Positions 9,459 to 21,811 of a DNA stretch of 64,000 bases are shown here, one piece after another. Location: the NCBI RefSeq assembly GCF_947507565.1, contig NC_089184.1, positions 1,488,001 through 1,552,000 on the forward strand. Reading direction: 5' to 3'. Each line of letters starts with the position of its first letter. Position 1 is the stretch's first letter. Made by a program: the position numbers and the translations under genes. The notes under the pieces are model-generated. The model did no database searches, was not told the DNA's origin, and worked only from the letters and a program-made list of their open reading frames with translations. This stretch comes from Oscarella lobularis. Taxonomy: Eukaryota; Porifera; Homoscleromorpha; Homosclerophorida; Oscarellidae.

Positions 9459-11556
9459 ATGATCCCAACTTTGCTGTTAGCCTTGACTCTCGCTGCATTC
9501 GCACAGGCTTTGAACAATGGTAAGATGCCGAAACTTGATCTTGATCCCGTGAGGGTAGACTAAAGATGCAAAATTATACAGGTTTAGGTAAGACCGTACT
9601 CATCCTGCACTGAGCGAGTAAAGAGGTCCTCCTATCGTCGCGCTGTCGCTTGTTAGGCTTGGTTCCTCCCATGGGCTGGAATACGTGGTGCACGCTGGGG
9701 AGGTAGTACGTAACCGGCCGCTGAAAAGTTAATTAAACGGTGCACGATCGTCACCTAGATGCGGTCGCGATTATTGCGATGCTAAGGAGGTGATGAGCGT
9801 CGCCGATGCCATGGTCGAGAACGGCATGCGCAACTTGGGATGGAAGTACATTAATCTAGACGGTACTGTAAGACTTTACGTAGGACACGTACCGGCCCCA
9901 AGTGCCAATTCTCATTATTGCTCGTAGACTGCTGGGCTGATCACAGGGACGCAAATGGAACAATCGTAGCTGATCCGAGCCGTTTTCCGGAGTAAATAGA
10001 CTCAATGTTGGTTCGAATTATAGCCGAGAATTTCTTGATTAGTGGCATAGCAGCTGTAGTTAAATACGTTAATTCAAAAGGATTCAAATTCGGGCTGGTA
10101 CCTGAAAAGGAAACGTGCCTCTCGCTAAGGTCGAATTGTTTTCAGTACACAGATGCCGGCGAGTACACTTGCAGTACGGGAGGACGCCACTACAAAATTC
10201 CAGGGAGCTACGGTATATAATTAGTATCGCGAAAATGACTTACAGTTCTCCACTGTACACTCTTCCTAGGACACTACGAACAAGACGCACAAACGTACGC
10301 CAGCTGGGGAGTTGAATGTAAGCAAACAAAGTCTTTGATCTCACCTTCGAACTTTCGCCGTCCCACTAGATGTGAAGATGGACTGGTGCAACACAAAAAT
10401 CAACGGAACTAAGCTTGATCCTAAAGTTCAGTATGCTCAAATGGTCAGTCGATTTCTTACGGTTACTGTTTTTCTAATCATGCATCGTTCTTTCAGTCGA
10501 AGGCTTTGAACGCTACCGGTAAGCCGATTTTCTTTAATTCGTGCGAGTGGGGCGTGGAAAGCCCTTGGGAATGGATGAAAATGTACGCCAATTCGTGGCG
10601 TTCCGGCGACGACCACGCGGACAATTGGAAGTCGACAGCCGGCATTATAGAACACAACGCCGGACTTTCAAAATACGCCGGTACAGTGCAAAAGACCGAG
10701 TCAACGATGCTCGTTATCGTATACACTCATCGCAGGGCCTGGAGGATGGAACGACCCCGATTTTCTGATGACTGGCGGAGAGGTAATCATAAAATTGCCC
10801 CCAACGATTGCTTAGCAATGCTTACCTAAGGGATGCGCCGACGACGAGAACAAGCGATGTCCTGGAATGACGGACGTCGAATACAAAACCGAATTCGTCA
10901 TGTGGTGCATACTGGCTGCCCCGCTTCTTGTTGCCACCGACGTTCGTAATATGACTGATATTCAAAAGCAGGTGAATGAAAAGCCAACCATCTTCTATCC
11001 CCAATCAAAGACTTTACCAGGCCCTGTTCAATGCAGAACTTATTGCCGTGAATCAAGATAAAATGGGTACAGTACACGAGAATAGAAACCTTGTACGGAG
11101 ACGTTTCTTCGCAGGTCACCAAGGAGATCGACTTGGCTTCTCAAATTGCAGTTCGGTATGTAGTAATAGCTGCCATAGCACTAACTGAGCCCTTTTGTTA
11201 CAGAAATCAGACGACTGCCAAATTTGGGCGAAAAATTTGACAGACAACGCGGTGGCCGTTGCTCTGTTCAACGCAGTAGGGCTGCTCCCATTAAAACTCT
11301 TAGTTCTTATTATCTATTTTTCAAAGGGTGACAGCACTCACAACATAACATTTAATTTCACTCTCTTACCTGGATGGGACAGTAAATCGGTTCACTTCAG
11401 AGACCTGTGGGAGATGAAGGACGTCGGAAGCTTCCAGCACTCGTACGCAAACAAAGATAGCATTTGATCCAAAATCTAACGAAATTTCATAGCTTCACAG
11501 CCAACGACGTCCCAAGCCACGGAGTAGCGGTCTACAAGCTGACAATATCAGCGTGA
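9459..11556 (+). CDS. glycoside hydrolase family 27 enzyme (alpha-galactosidase / alpha-N-acetylgalactosaminidase)
   Basis: Multi-exon gene from ATG 9459 to TGA 11554-11556. Exon 1 (9459-9519) encodes a signal peptide ending near ALNN; a 6-nt microexon (9582-9587) and exon 3 (from 9657) then complete NGLGLVPPMGWNTWC. Later exons give NGMRNLGWKYINLDDCWA, KYVNSKGFKFGLYTDAG, YVKMDWCN (the Asp is the expected nucleophile), NSCEWGVESPWEWM, NSWRSGDDHADNW (acid/base Asp region), GPGGWNDPDFLM, FVMWCILAAPLL, ELIAVNQDKMG and the C-terminal beta domain ending FTANDVPSHGVAVYKL. These enzymes cleave terminal alpha-galactose or alpha-GalNAc, usually in the lysosome. The sequence resembles the DYCD/GWNTWC forms of amoebae and fungi more than human GLA, so I do not choose between GLA and NAGA specificity. 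It ends tail to tail with LINS1, 89 bp apart. Confidence 0.93.
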
Positions 11557-11645
11557 CGTCGTTGCCAAAGAGAAGCGCCGCATTAAAAATTCCGTTTACG
11601 TTTTTCTGTTCAGCTTTGTTTCTGTGTTGCGTAGGGATTGCACGT

Positions 11646-13251
11646 TCATATTTTTGTCTCGTACGTGTCTTCCACGTGTTTTAGAAGTTGTAGCAGATAG
11701 TCGACCTTGTACGGAAACAGTTCTTGATCATGCAGTCTCTCGATTGCAAGACGAAGGCGTATAAGGACAGGCATTACTTTATCCAGCTGCTCCGTGGTTG
11801 CCACTCGTTGGAAATTGTCCCAATCGGATTTTAGCAATTTCAAATAGACTAAAAAATATCTTAGAAACTCCGTGTCGCATTCGATGAGCCAATCCAGTAG
11901 AACAGTGTGATCGTAGGAAATTAAATCGATAAGATGAATAGCGAACAAGTGCGGATTGAAATTCCTACACACAATATCCAAATCGCGATGAAAGTCGCCG
12001 TCTGTCACGTCCTTCATTCTGCTCACAGTCATCCAACCTTCTAGGAGCAGCCAAATAACGTCAATAAGGATATCGTCCTGAGAAGAATAGAGACTAAACG
12101 AAATTTTCACTACGTCGACCCCGCTTTCAATAATTGACATTAGCAAAGTGATAGTCCGTCTTTGCATGGGGTCACTGTTTTCCAACTGTCTCAGCAACAA
12201 AACGCCCATCTTGAGAATAACGGAAGTATAGAGTCTGATGAAACTGACGTCGTCAACGGCGTCGTTAGCAGTGAAGCAGAAAGTGGATTGTACCACGGGA
12301 ATTTGATTTTTGCGCAGTCTTTCTGCCACTGTCACTACGAGCTTTGAAGATAGAACGCTTTGAAGAGCTGATCTGACTTGACTAGCTGCAAACGGAAATG
12401 CGTCTGACGATGGCGAGCAGATCACGCTTGTTGGTAGGCTACATGATACCGCAATGAAAAATTGCTTTTTGAGAGCACTGTCCAGCACGGACGAATTCAT
12501 TTGAGGAAACCATTTTAGAAGACTTGAGCTCACTTTCTGTCTCAAATCATTCATGAAAGAAACTCGCTTTCTTTTTGCCTGACAATCCGCTTCTTCTTCC
12601 GCATCTCGAGATAAATTGTCAAAGGGAAAGAGCAGTATTTCTCTTAGAAGAGCAAGCCACGTCCCAATGACATCAGTGATTTCGCACTCCATTATCGCTG
12701 CAAACAATCGATCGTACACGGGCAACATTTCCACAAGTACGTCGTCTGAGAGCGAGCGAGTATTGAAACTGGGCGACGAGTTTCCAGTACGTACATATTT
12801 AAGAATCGCTCTCGCTATTTCCAACAGATAGACCACATTCACTGACGTGGTGATTTTACTCAACGAGACAGCCTTCTCAAGACGACTAAAAATGCCTGCT
12901 ATGAAACGGTGAGCCTGCCGAATTAAACCCAGTGAAGAGGATCTCAAATCTAGTATGGAGTTCTTACAGGTGACGTGCTGCTTTGCTGGACTATTCTGTG
13001 CTTGATGCATCTTGACGCGCAGTAGGCTACAAGTCGATCTTCGCTAGCGAGGTAATCCCACTAAAAGCCTCTATAAGAACAGCCTAAACGCTCTGATACG
13101 CTCAATTTGTCACCATTTCAAGAGGAATTTCTTCGCCTTCAGTTGAGCTGCCGAAGAGTGCTAGCTTCAGCAATACCGACTTCCTTCCTTCTCTAGAGCT
13201 GCAATCTTCTGCTGCACTGCCCGTTTCTGCTTCGTCGAGAGAGGAATTCAT
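11646..13251 (-). CDS. LINS1: LINS1 (Lines homolog)-like protein
   Basis: Three exons on the minus strand: 13114-13251 (46 codons, start ATG 13249-13251), 12968-13060 (31 codons) and 11646-12914 (about 422 codons and stop), all phase 0, about 499 residues. The long last exon is alpha-helical throughout; its end (DWLIECDTEFLRYFLVYLKLLKSDWD) resembles the conserved C-terminal block of Lines proteins. Exon 2 reads WDYLASEDRLVAYCASRC, which suits the start of the repeat region. A single uninterrupted ORF begins at an ATG at 13010, but it runs through what I read as a 53-bp intron (GTAAGA donor at 12967, CAG acceptor at 12915) in another frame. Drosophila lines acts in Wingless-related patterning and human LINS1 is linked to cognition; the molecular activity is unknown. 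The assignment is by eye and exon 1 is the least certain part. Confidence 0.7.
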
Positions 13252-13526
13252 TTGTCCGGATCGCGGAGCTTGCGTAGAACTATAGGAACGTGCGCTAGTT
13301 GCAGTGAGGTAAATTGATTAATTAAAATGATTTTCTGAGAATATATACATGTACAGTACCTACCTCATTATTGTAAAAGGCTTACGGTTACCCTGCAAAA
13401 AAAGCAACGGGTGGGAGTCACCCACCTACCGTAGATATCTATTTAGTAGTCGTGGCCCAGTGTCGTGCGCATGTCATAAAATTTCACCTAGAGGAAATTA
13501 GACACCTCTTGCAAGCAACTTGAACC

Positions 13527-14650
13527 ATGGAGCAGATCAAAAAGAAAATGGCGACTCTGAAGGCGAACTGCGAAGCAGCCGAAGAGAGAGAAGAGGCGGC
13601 GCTGGCAGCTCTAAAAAATAAGAATGCGGAACTAGAAGAGGTAAACGCGGTAGGAGAGATGCAATAAATCTGCAAGTCTACCGGGGCGGCGTGTCTGTAT
13701 ATCCAAGTCTCAACGAATGAACGACGACATGAAAAGGAAACTGTCTTTACTTGAAAGCGACCTCGACCGAGCGGAAGAAGAACTTTCCAAGTGCCAGGCT
13801 CGCGTCAAACAGAGCGAAGCGGCGGCGGATGAGTTTGAACGGTAAAAAATAGGGAAAGGGGAGGGGCTGAGTGGGCGGGACGACGAGTACACGTTTATAG
13901 GGAATTGAAGCGAAAAGAGCATGCGACGGCCTACGATGACGACAAGGTAAGTATCGAAATGAAATCGCGAGAACGACGTCTTACAATTGGCAATTTTCAG
14001 CTCGACGAGCTCGAGCGGAAGTACAAAGAATCGAAAGCGACCGCCGAAGAATACCAGAGGCTCTACGACGACGCCGCGCGCAAGATCAAGGTGCTCGAAG
14101 CCGATCTAGAATTGGCCGAAGAGAGAGGAGACCAATTCGAAGGGTAAAACGCGTTTTTTACCGAGGGGGGGCGTGTGGTGTGATTCGCGTGGGCTGGGTT
14201 AGTCAAGTGAAGGAGCTCACTAATGAGATGGACGGTTTGAGTAACACGGTGCAGTCTCTTACGACTAGCGAAGCCAAAGTAGGACCTTTTATTCCGGCAT
14301 TTGAGGTCTCGTCTGACATTTGTTTAGTCGAACGAACGAGAAGACCAGCTTGAAGATAAAGTGCATGACCTCACGCAGAGACTGAATGAAGTAAGTAGAC
14401 AGCACCCGTTTAGCGACAGATACCTAAGTTTTCTTCTCGTTGTCTAGGCGGATAGGCAGTGCCAAGAATACCAGCATCGCGCTGAGGCTCTGCAAAGAGA
14501 TCTCGATCAAGCAGAAGGCAAGTCGTACATAAATGTCATACTGAGCTACTGACGCGACGATTTTCAGAGGAATGTGACAAAGAGGTGGCTGCTCATGCAG
14601 ACACGAAAAAGCAGCTCGATTCTATAATGGCGGAATTGAACGACATGTAG
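13527..14650 (+). CDS. TPM: tropomyosin (short, about 243 residues)
   Basis: Eight exons: 13527-13640, 13708-13841, 13901-13946, 14001-14143, 14203-14278, 14328-14390, 14448-14517 and 14568-14650, with consistent phases. The protein is a continuous heptad coiled coil. ARKIKVLEADLELAEERGDQFEG matches the tropomyosin signature (human [23 protein letters not shown]), followed by VKELTNEMDGLSNTVQSL and QLEDKVHDLTQRLNEADRQC, and it ends MAELNDM. It should dimerise along actin filaments and control access of myosin and other partners. The length is near that of non-muscle isoforms (about 248). The intron after exon 7 has a GC donor (GCAAGT at 14518). An AATAAA at 14901-14906 is a likely poly-A signal, 12 bp from the stop codon of the convergent CHAF1A gene. 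Confidence 0.9.
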
Positions 14651-14900
14651 AAAGGAAACTGCAGGAGCAGACAGGATTGTTTGTTAGTACTCTTACTCTT
14701 TTTTTGCCTAGCAGTTCTCATTGTGTCTTCTCTCTATTTCTTCCTTCTTGGTGATTGCGTTGTGTAAGACAAAAAAAAACAAATTGCGTGTAGAAGCGAG
14801 AATAGGACCCCTTGTTTCCCCCCACGCTCTCTTCTCGGACTCTCCTCTACTCTACCCCTCTGTGATTAGTTCATTCAAGAACAAAAGAACTCTGTCGTGA

Positions 14901-14906
14901 AATAAA
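14901..14906 (+). terminator. poly-A signal AATAAA for tropomyosin
   Basis: Canonical AATAAA 250 bp after the tropomyosin stop. Cleavage 10-30 bases downstream would fall inside the CHAF1A coding end on the other strand, so the 3' ends would overlap. Confidence 0.55.
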
Positions 14907-14917
14907 GCCTTGGTATA

Positions 14918-17477
14918 TCAGTGAGATAAAGACATAGGAGGGAATGCAGCACTAACAATTAGAGGCCTGCTTGTATCGTGAGTCTGTCCCAAAAGCGGCA
15001 CTGGAGCCGGCGTGTTAGGATGCTGTGGAGTGGAGTATGGAGTGGAAGGCTGCGGACGCGCGCACAGCCCACTTACTAGTAGGACTTCGTCAGCGAACAC
15101 TAAGTTCGGCACGGGCAAATTCGCTTCCAATCCCCACTGAGCAATCACAGCCGGATTTACGTACCACAAGCTCTTCCAACGAACCGGCTCTCTTGCTTCT
15201 TTCGTTGCTATTGCCCTGATTTTCATTTCTAGCTGACGTCGCGACATGAGTGTCTGCGTCGCCAGCGACGATTCGCTCGACAGCTTTGACTTCCAATAGG
15301 CTTGGAAAACGTTGATAAGTTTATTCAAGCCAGAGGAATTTCCGTGAACAAACCGAATCAAGTGGGGCATGGCTAGATAGAAGAAATGAGAAAGGTTAGT
15401 CGTCTACTTGTAGGTAGGTCGTTTACCTTCAACTGAGACAGGACGAAAAGCTGAGCCTCCCATCACCACAGTCGCATGTGGCTGACACTGCACAGCAATT
15501 GGAGTAGCCACTGGAACTGACGATACTTCAGGTTTGGAAGGCACTTCAATTCGAGACACTGATATAGGAGTTTTCGTCAGCGGACAAAGGGAACAAGACT
15601 TGAGCTTGTCCATGAGCATCTCCAGCGGCTGACCAAGCGACTTCACCGTCGTCGTTGGAAGCGTACCGTTTTCGCTTTGCCACAGACAGCCAATCATGAC
15701 GGGCTTCATGGATCCGGAATGAGACTTGCGCGATAGATCGTTCTGACGTGCCATCTCGCGTCGCTTGTTGGAATCAGAAGTCGCAGACTTCTAAAGAGAA
15801 TGCATGTACAATCCGTCGGAGCGGCGGTTTAGTCGTCCAGATACAAACCTCTTCGTCTGAATCTCCTCCTTCGTCGGCCGAGAGGTAACCGTGGGGAACG
15901 AAGAAACCGTCGTCTTCGTCTTCGTCTTCGTCACCCTGAGCTCCCGTTTCAACGGCGTCATCCTTTACAGAAGAAGCACACAAACGGTTGATTATTATTT
16001 AGTATTCCGCTCCAGCTTACTTCGCTGTCAGCAATACTCTCGCCGGGTTCCTCTTCCTCCCATTCGTCCGCACTGTCAATGTCGTAATTCAAGTAGGCCT
16101 AAAACAAGCGAAAATTGAATTGAACTTCTCCCACGTGCCTTCGCGTGTTTCTCACGGCGTCTTTCTGCAGTGGAGCGCGCGGTCTCACAATCCGACTCTT
16201 CTTTCTCCAAGTGCCAAAGTAAGCTGGCCGATGCGTTTCGTGAAACTGAAGGAACTTCGCTCTCAGTCCGGGAAAGCCGACCGGCACGTCCGCTTTCTCA
16301 ACGACGACAACGTCGTCCGAGTGATGAGACTTCGCCGGCGAAGGGGACCCGCCGCCGCCGCCGCCGCCGCGACCTCTCAACATACGACCAACTCTCTTAA
16401 GAGTTCTCCCTTTTATTTCCGAGAGATAAAGACGTCCGGGAGCGGCACTCTGAGAACGAGACCGTTCGTACACGGAAAGTGAAAAGCAATTCCCAAATAA
16501 ACCTGTTGCTTTAATCTCTGATCCAAAGCGCCTTTCTCTTTGACGGATATACCAACACGTTGTCTTTTCACCAATATGACGCCCGGTTTTACAAAAAACG
16601 GCTTGTACCAGAGAGATGGGCCAACGCGCGTCTTAGAAAAAAAAGATATCGTCTACGTTTGACATCAATATCGGTGCTATCTAACCTCTGAGCTGCTTGA
16701 AACTGCTTTTGTTGGCGACTGCTTTTTGAAATATTTCATGAAATTGTTTGTAACTTTTGCCTGCTTTCTTGTCTAAAAACGAAACGTTAAAGACCTGGAA
16801 TTGTGTCTCTGTCTCTCTCTCTCTCTCCACCTTTTCATTGAGTTCTTCCTGCTTCCGCTTCTTCTCCCGCTCCTTTCTTTCCCTCTTTTCCTGCCTTTCC
16901 TTTTCCTTTTCCAGTCTCTCCATCTCCTTCTTCTTCTTTAGTTCCTCCTTCTCGTTCGTTGCCATGTCGATTACAATTGGTGAATGTGGTGCAACCTTTG
17001 TAAAAAGTAGCAGAGTGTAGTCTCAATCAGGAACACGAATATATAGAAACCCCCCTCTAAAAGCATACTAAAAAGGGCAAAACCTGGTCAAGGAAATAAA
17101 CAATATCTAGACTACAGGCACTTTGGGGTCCATCGGTATCAAGTAAGGCATCCGTACCTTTACGAAGACAACGGATGGATCGACTCTCACCGGCGATATA
17201 CCAGCGATGTTCGACGTCGCTATGACGCGAAGAGGAATCGAAGCTGGGCTAGGTTGCGACGGCGAAATCATCATCGCTCTGGGAGATTTGGGTGAATCTA
17301 GAGAGAGTGAATAGTACAGAAACACCCTTTTGTGATCGATTTACTTGGTTTGAATAGCTTATGAGGTGGTTCTTGCGATCTCGGCGAGAAAGGGGGCCCT
17401 CGCTCGCTCGACATCGCTCCAGAAGATTCGCTAACGATTATAACATCGTTCAAGGCTGATTCGAAGTTCGATGCCAT
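14918..17477 (-). CDS. CHAF1A: chromatin assembly factor 1 large subunit (CAF-1 p150)
   Basis: Multi-exon gene; start placed at ATG 17475-17477 (MASNFESALNDV), though an in-frame upstream start at 17543 is possible. Order: a Ser/Pro-rich N-terminus; a strongly charged Lys/Glu/Arg segment (about 16820-16965) like the KER domain; VKPGVILVKRQR; the p150 core FLQFHETHRPAYFGTWRKKS followed by RPRAPLQKD; DIDSADEWEEEEPGES; the acidic stretch and hallmark EDEDDGFFVPHGYLS (about 15880-15960); and a C-terminal region with MPHLIRFVHGNSSGLNKLIN and SLWYVNPAVIAQW. The core, acidic and FVPHGYLS blocks are diagnostic. With p60 and RBAP48, CAF-1 deposits H3-H4 behind PCNA at replication forks. A poly-Gly run encoded by GCC/GGC repeats lies at about 16350-16370. 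It is 137 bp downstream of the USO1 stop on the same strand and convergent with tropomyosin. Confidence 0.93.
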
Positions 17478-17613
17478 TGTCGATTGACGTTTTCCGAGCG
17501 AAGAGACGGCGCCCGCGTAAATTTGTGACCGGGACCTCGACACAAAAAGACCCGGGCTCCAAAGTCACGTGTAAGCTAAAACGATGTATTCATTAATTTA
17601 TTTTTTTTATAGT

Positions 17614-20600
17614 TCAAACTTCGTCCTCGTCCTCGTCCTCGTCGTCTTCGTCTTCGTCGTCACTCACTTCCTGTCCCAGGCCTCTCAATTTTTCTTTCAG
17701 TTTCTTGTTCTTCTCTGTATTCTCTGTCAGCAAGACAAGCAGATCGTCCATCTCCTTTTCAATCGTTTCACATTTTTTCTGCAATTCATCGTATTCGGCT
17801 TGGACTTTCTTCAGCTCCCTAGTCGAATCATCCTGTCCATCAGTCTGACTTTGCTACAGGCATGTAATATGACGAAGACATCGATACGACATCCCCCACT
17901 CTCCTTACCAGTTTATTCAACTCGTGTTGGAGAGAATCTCTTTCTGCAATCAACGCTTCCTTTTCACTTCCAACATTGGCAAGCTGACTTTTAAGCTCGC
18001 CTATTTCCCTTGACAAGTTCATCTCTTCCGTCCCCGCTTTGCTCTTCAATAGATCGGCGTTTTCACTAGCAGCTTGCTCTGCCCGTCTGCTAGCCGCTAA
18101 TTGCCTTTCCTAAACCGCACTAGCGTAAAGAAACGGTGTTATCCAAGGCGCTAACCAAGTTGGCAATAGCGTCGCGTCCTTCTTGAATTTCGTTTTGAAT
18201 AGCAGCATTGATAGCTAGGGTCTCTTCCAGCTGCATTTGAAGTTTAGACTCGGTGCCATCATCCTCTGCTGACAACACTCAACAAAAACGTTGCTACGTT
18301 TCTAAACTCACCCCGTTTCGCTTCCGAAATAGTACTAGCTCGAAGTTCGAGATCTCTTTTAGCAGCCAATGCCTCATTCCGCTCCGCTTTCACCGATTCC
18401 AATTCTGCTTTCAAATCCCGAAGCTGCTGATCCTGATCACGAATTAGATCCTTGTACGAAGTGACGATGCTGTCGTGATCTTCCACTGGCGCTCCGTTCA
18501 CTACTGCCGCTCCAGCCGCTAAGGGAGACTGACTGCGGCCAGAATGAGACGACGAAGGAAGCGTGAGCTGATTGCTAGCAGCCTTGCTAACCGTATCTTC
18601 GTTATAACGATAGACGTTTCATAAAGCGTGCTGTACGAAGCGATTACGACAATCTTACCAAACTGGTCTTTAAAGAAGACGGTGAACATGTGATCAAATA
18701 AAATTTCTTCTCCATTTTTTGCATCGAGCTGCAAGAAAACGACAAATGCCATTAGTTACTGCACGCAATTTATTCACCGTACCTGTGGATGCTTGGCTGC
18801 TCGTATGAATGCCTCCGAATGCATGACAAAGCCGAGACATCCATTGAACCGCTCGAGACCAATTCGTTGCTGAATGATCTGCTGGAGCGCGTCTCTAAAA
18901 CGCCTTTGTCAAAAATTGAACGCTCAACTGTTGCCGGCTTACCGAGAGTAAGGTAGCTCTGTGCCGGGATGGCAGGCCAGGCAGATACCAAGTAGAAAGC
19001 ACGACAAGCCTTGGACGAGACGATCTGGCTCTGTGTCTGGTTCGTGCTCGGCCAGTCCAGTAAGCTAAAACAAATATTTCGCGCAAACGTTTCGCTGCCC
19101 GAACGGCAGAACGTACAAAAGACATGTTCGATTGATTGCTTAGGAAGACGGTAACGCACTGAGCACTTCCAGCCAACCACGTGGAAAGGAGAATCAACAA
19201 ACCAACGCGAGACTGCAAATGAGCGTTGGGCTGCAAGTAAACATCGATCCAATATCCAAGGGGAGAAAGCATTATCATTATCGCCGTACCTGACGTACTA
19301 AGTCAACAGACAGCTGAAGGAGAGTCGTAGGGGGTTGATCTAAACGCAGAAAATCTCATTCTGTCGCTAGTTAATTAATTAAAATATGCAATTTCACCAG
19401 CAGTAACGGCCAGTTGCACTCTCAATAGTTGCTCTCGTTGGAAAGCATTCAAGGTAGCCGCCAAAGAAACAGACGCAGACCAGGTGCAAAGAGGATCTTG
19501 ACTGCAAGATTTATCAAATCATATCCAATTACCCTCCTCTTTTTTGTTGTGTACCTGAATAGTCCCGTGCAAAGCAGTTGTCCCGCGGACACAGTTTGGG
19601 CTACTGGAACGAGGAATAAGAAACCGTTTAGAGCGTTTTTTTTTGGCGTTTTTACCGTCACTAGACGATGGAAGCAAAGTCGACACTATCTCCCCCTGTC
19701 CCTCTTCGTTCTTATAGAGAAAACTCTAAGGAAGACTAAATTGAACACGAAAATGAATGTGACGCATAGAAAATTTTACCTGAAAGCAATAAAGCGCTGC
19801 ACATCGCAGAGGCAAGAGCTGTTTCTCACTAGCAATTGTCGACAGAAGTCCCAGTACGGCCGATCTAGATTAAAAGCACTTGGTAACTTTTTTCTTGCAG
19901 TCAGTCCAGCGATTTTTTTTCAAACTTCGTTTGATCTCCGGGAAGCCGAAACTTCGAGAAAAGCTCCTGATTAGCGGGACTGCCCCGAATTACTTCAGCT
20001 ACAGTATTGATTGCCTGAAAGAAATCACGTTCTGCGTCAACGACGACGACGAGGATAATTCAAGTCACCTGAGTCAACAGTTCGGAGGCAAGTCCATTCG
20101 AGTACATTAGAACGCAAAAAAGCTGAGTAAGACCTATATACAGAGCGTAATTAATTACCCTCTACAGATAGAAATGGGCGAGACCCTCTACAAAAAAAAG
20201 ATATGGGCGCTTTCTTGAGTCTCTAATTCGTGTGCTAAATAATCGTTCCTATTAGCAACAGCCATACCACAGCTATGAATAGCCTTCTGGGACGAAGCAA
20301 CGCCTTGTTGTGGATTCCCAGGAGAGACGAGAATTCCAACGAGCTGTTGAACGAGACAACGTCAAAACCGAGGACCAACGTTGCCAACAGATTAAACAGA
20401 CCTTAAGCATGTGCATTATATTGGCAATTTTCTGCGAGTCCCACTGAACGGGCGAGTTCCCCTTTATCGGTAGACCCAAATCGAAAAAGGGAAGAATCCT
20501 GTGAATGTGACTAAGAGGCAGGCACGCGTAAACATATTGGATTATAACTGGTGTATGTATACCTCGCTTCCCTGAAGAAATTCTGATTTGACGTGTTGTT

Positions 20601-21811
20601 TTTCAACAGAGTGTGCATCAGTAGGATACAATCTTCGACAATAATCCCTTGATAGAATAAGATGACGCCATGACATACAGTATAGAAAGGCCGCGGGACT
20701 GCACCTCCGTCGCTGAGCCCTTCGTCAAAAACGATGTCGAGCAAGCGATCAAAAGCATTCTCAAATGCTACTATTTTCTATGTCACGGCTACTGTTTATT
20801 GACACAGAATAAATTCTTTTTTTTATTACTTGAATCATTGCATTGCCTTTTGTCAGCTGCAGGAGTATAAGAATGCCCTAAGAAAGCCGGCATTCTAAGC
20901 AGCGTGATTTCGCGTCTTTTTTTGTGTGTGCGTACCTCATTTCGAATGAAGTCTCTGCTATCAGACAATAAATCCATCAATTTTGAGACACCTATAAACG
21001 CGTATGACGCATTTGGTTTTAGAGTTTAGATCAAACATATGTACCCATTGGACTTCCGACAATTATCTCTTGCATCTGATTACTGCATAGAGAAACGCAT
21101 TGACAGAGTCACAATTTCACCGTCCAAACGACGTCAGTACCATTTGTTCACAATCAACACGTTGAGCAGTTTTGCAGCGGGCCATCTCAAGTGAAAATCG
21201 TAGTCCTACAACGCGTAGAGTCCACCAGAATACATTCCACGAAAACTCTAAGTCTCCAACCTCAACAAAGGTGAGAACGAGCGTGACATTTTTCGGCTTC
21301 TTAATGAATATTTCCGTGAACTGGATTCCCAGTTCGCTCGTCGACGGCGTCGACGTCGAATCGACGCTGACGACATTGCAAATCGTATCCAAGGCCAATT
21401 CAACGATATCCACGTCCGAACTAGGAGAAAGAGAGTTTCTATTCCGTTTAGGAAGGAATTTATATCACAGCTATCGTACCGATCTCGCTCCAAAACGTCC
21501 ACGAGCAAATCCATGGCTTGAGTTCCGACTTCGAGGCGAAATTTCTTCGCAGGAAACACACTCAATATTGTGGCTATGTGCGAAGACGGGTTTTTACTTT
21601 GGACAGCGATCGAAGGGCTCGGACGGCATCTCGACGGTCGTTTAGAAGAGTCGACGATTGGATTCGATTGCACAGGCGTTCGATCTAGAAGCCCGTTTCG
21701 TTTTCGACGCGATCGCGACTCGTTTTCGCTTACCGTGTCTACGCCCGACGGCTGACTTGCTTCTCCCGATCCGCCTAAGACGGCGCTGATGCCTTTCGTG
21801 AAGATTTCCAT
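17614..21811 (-). CDS. USO1: general vesicular transport factor p115 (Uso1 tether)
   Basis: Many-exon gene from ATG 21809-21811 (MEIFTKGISAVLGG) to the TGA at 17614-17616. The N-terminal armadillo head shows FRLEVGTQAMDLLVDVLERD, LGIQFTEIFIKKPKNVTLVL, LMDLLSDSRDFIRNE, IVVEDCILLMHTLLKNNTSN with NQNFF, and SRVGLLILLSTWLAGSAQCV. ILFDHMFTVFFKDQFGK follows, then long coiled-coil exons beginning DSIVTSYKDLIRDQDQQLRD, and an extremely acidic tail (SDDEDEDDEDEDEDEDEV) as in vertebrate p115. The protein tethers COPII- and COPI-derived vesicles to cis-Golgi membranes with GM130, giantin and Rab1. An in-frame GTG upstream at 21850 was not used. The gene is divergent from SYNRG, with only 78 bp between start codons. 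Confidence 0.95.

Noticed and set aside
11646-13010. Uninterrupted ORF starting at 13010 taken as the complete LINS1 gene
   Set aside because: The first 32 residues come from an intron with good GTAAGA/CAG ends and from exon 2 in the wrong frame; the spliced model matches better.
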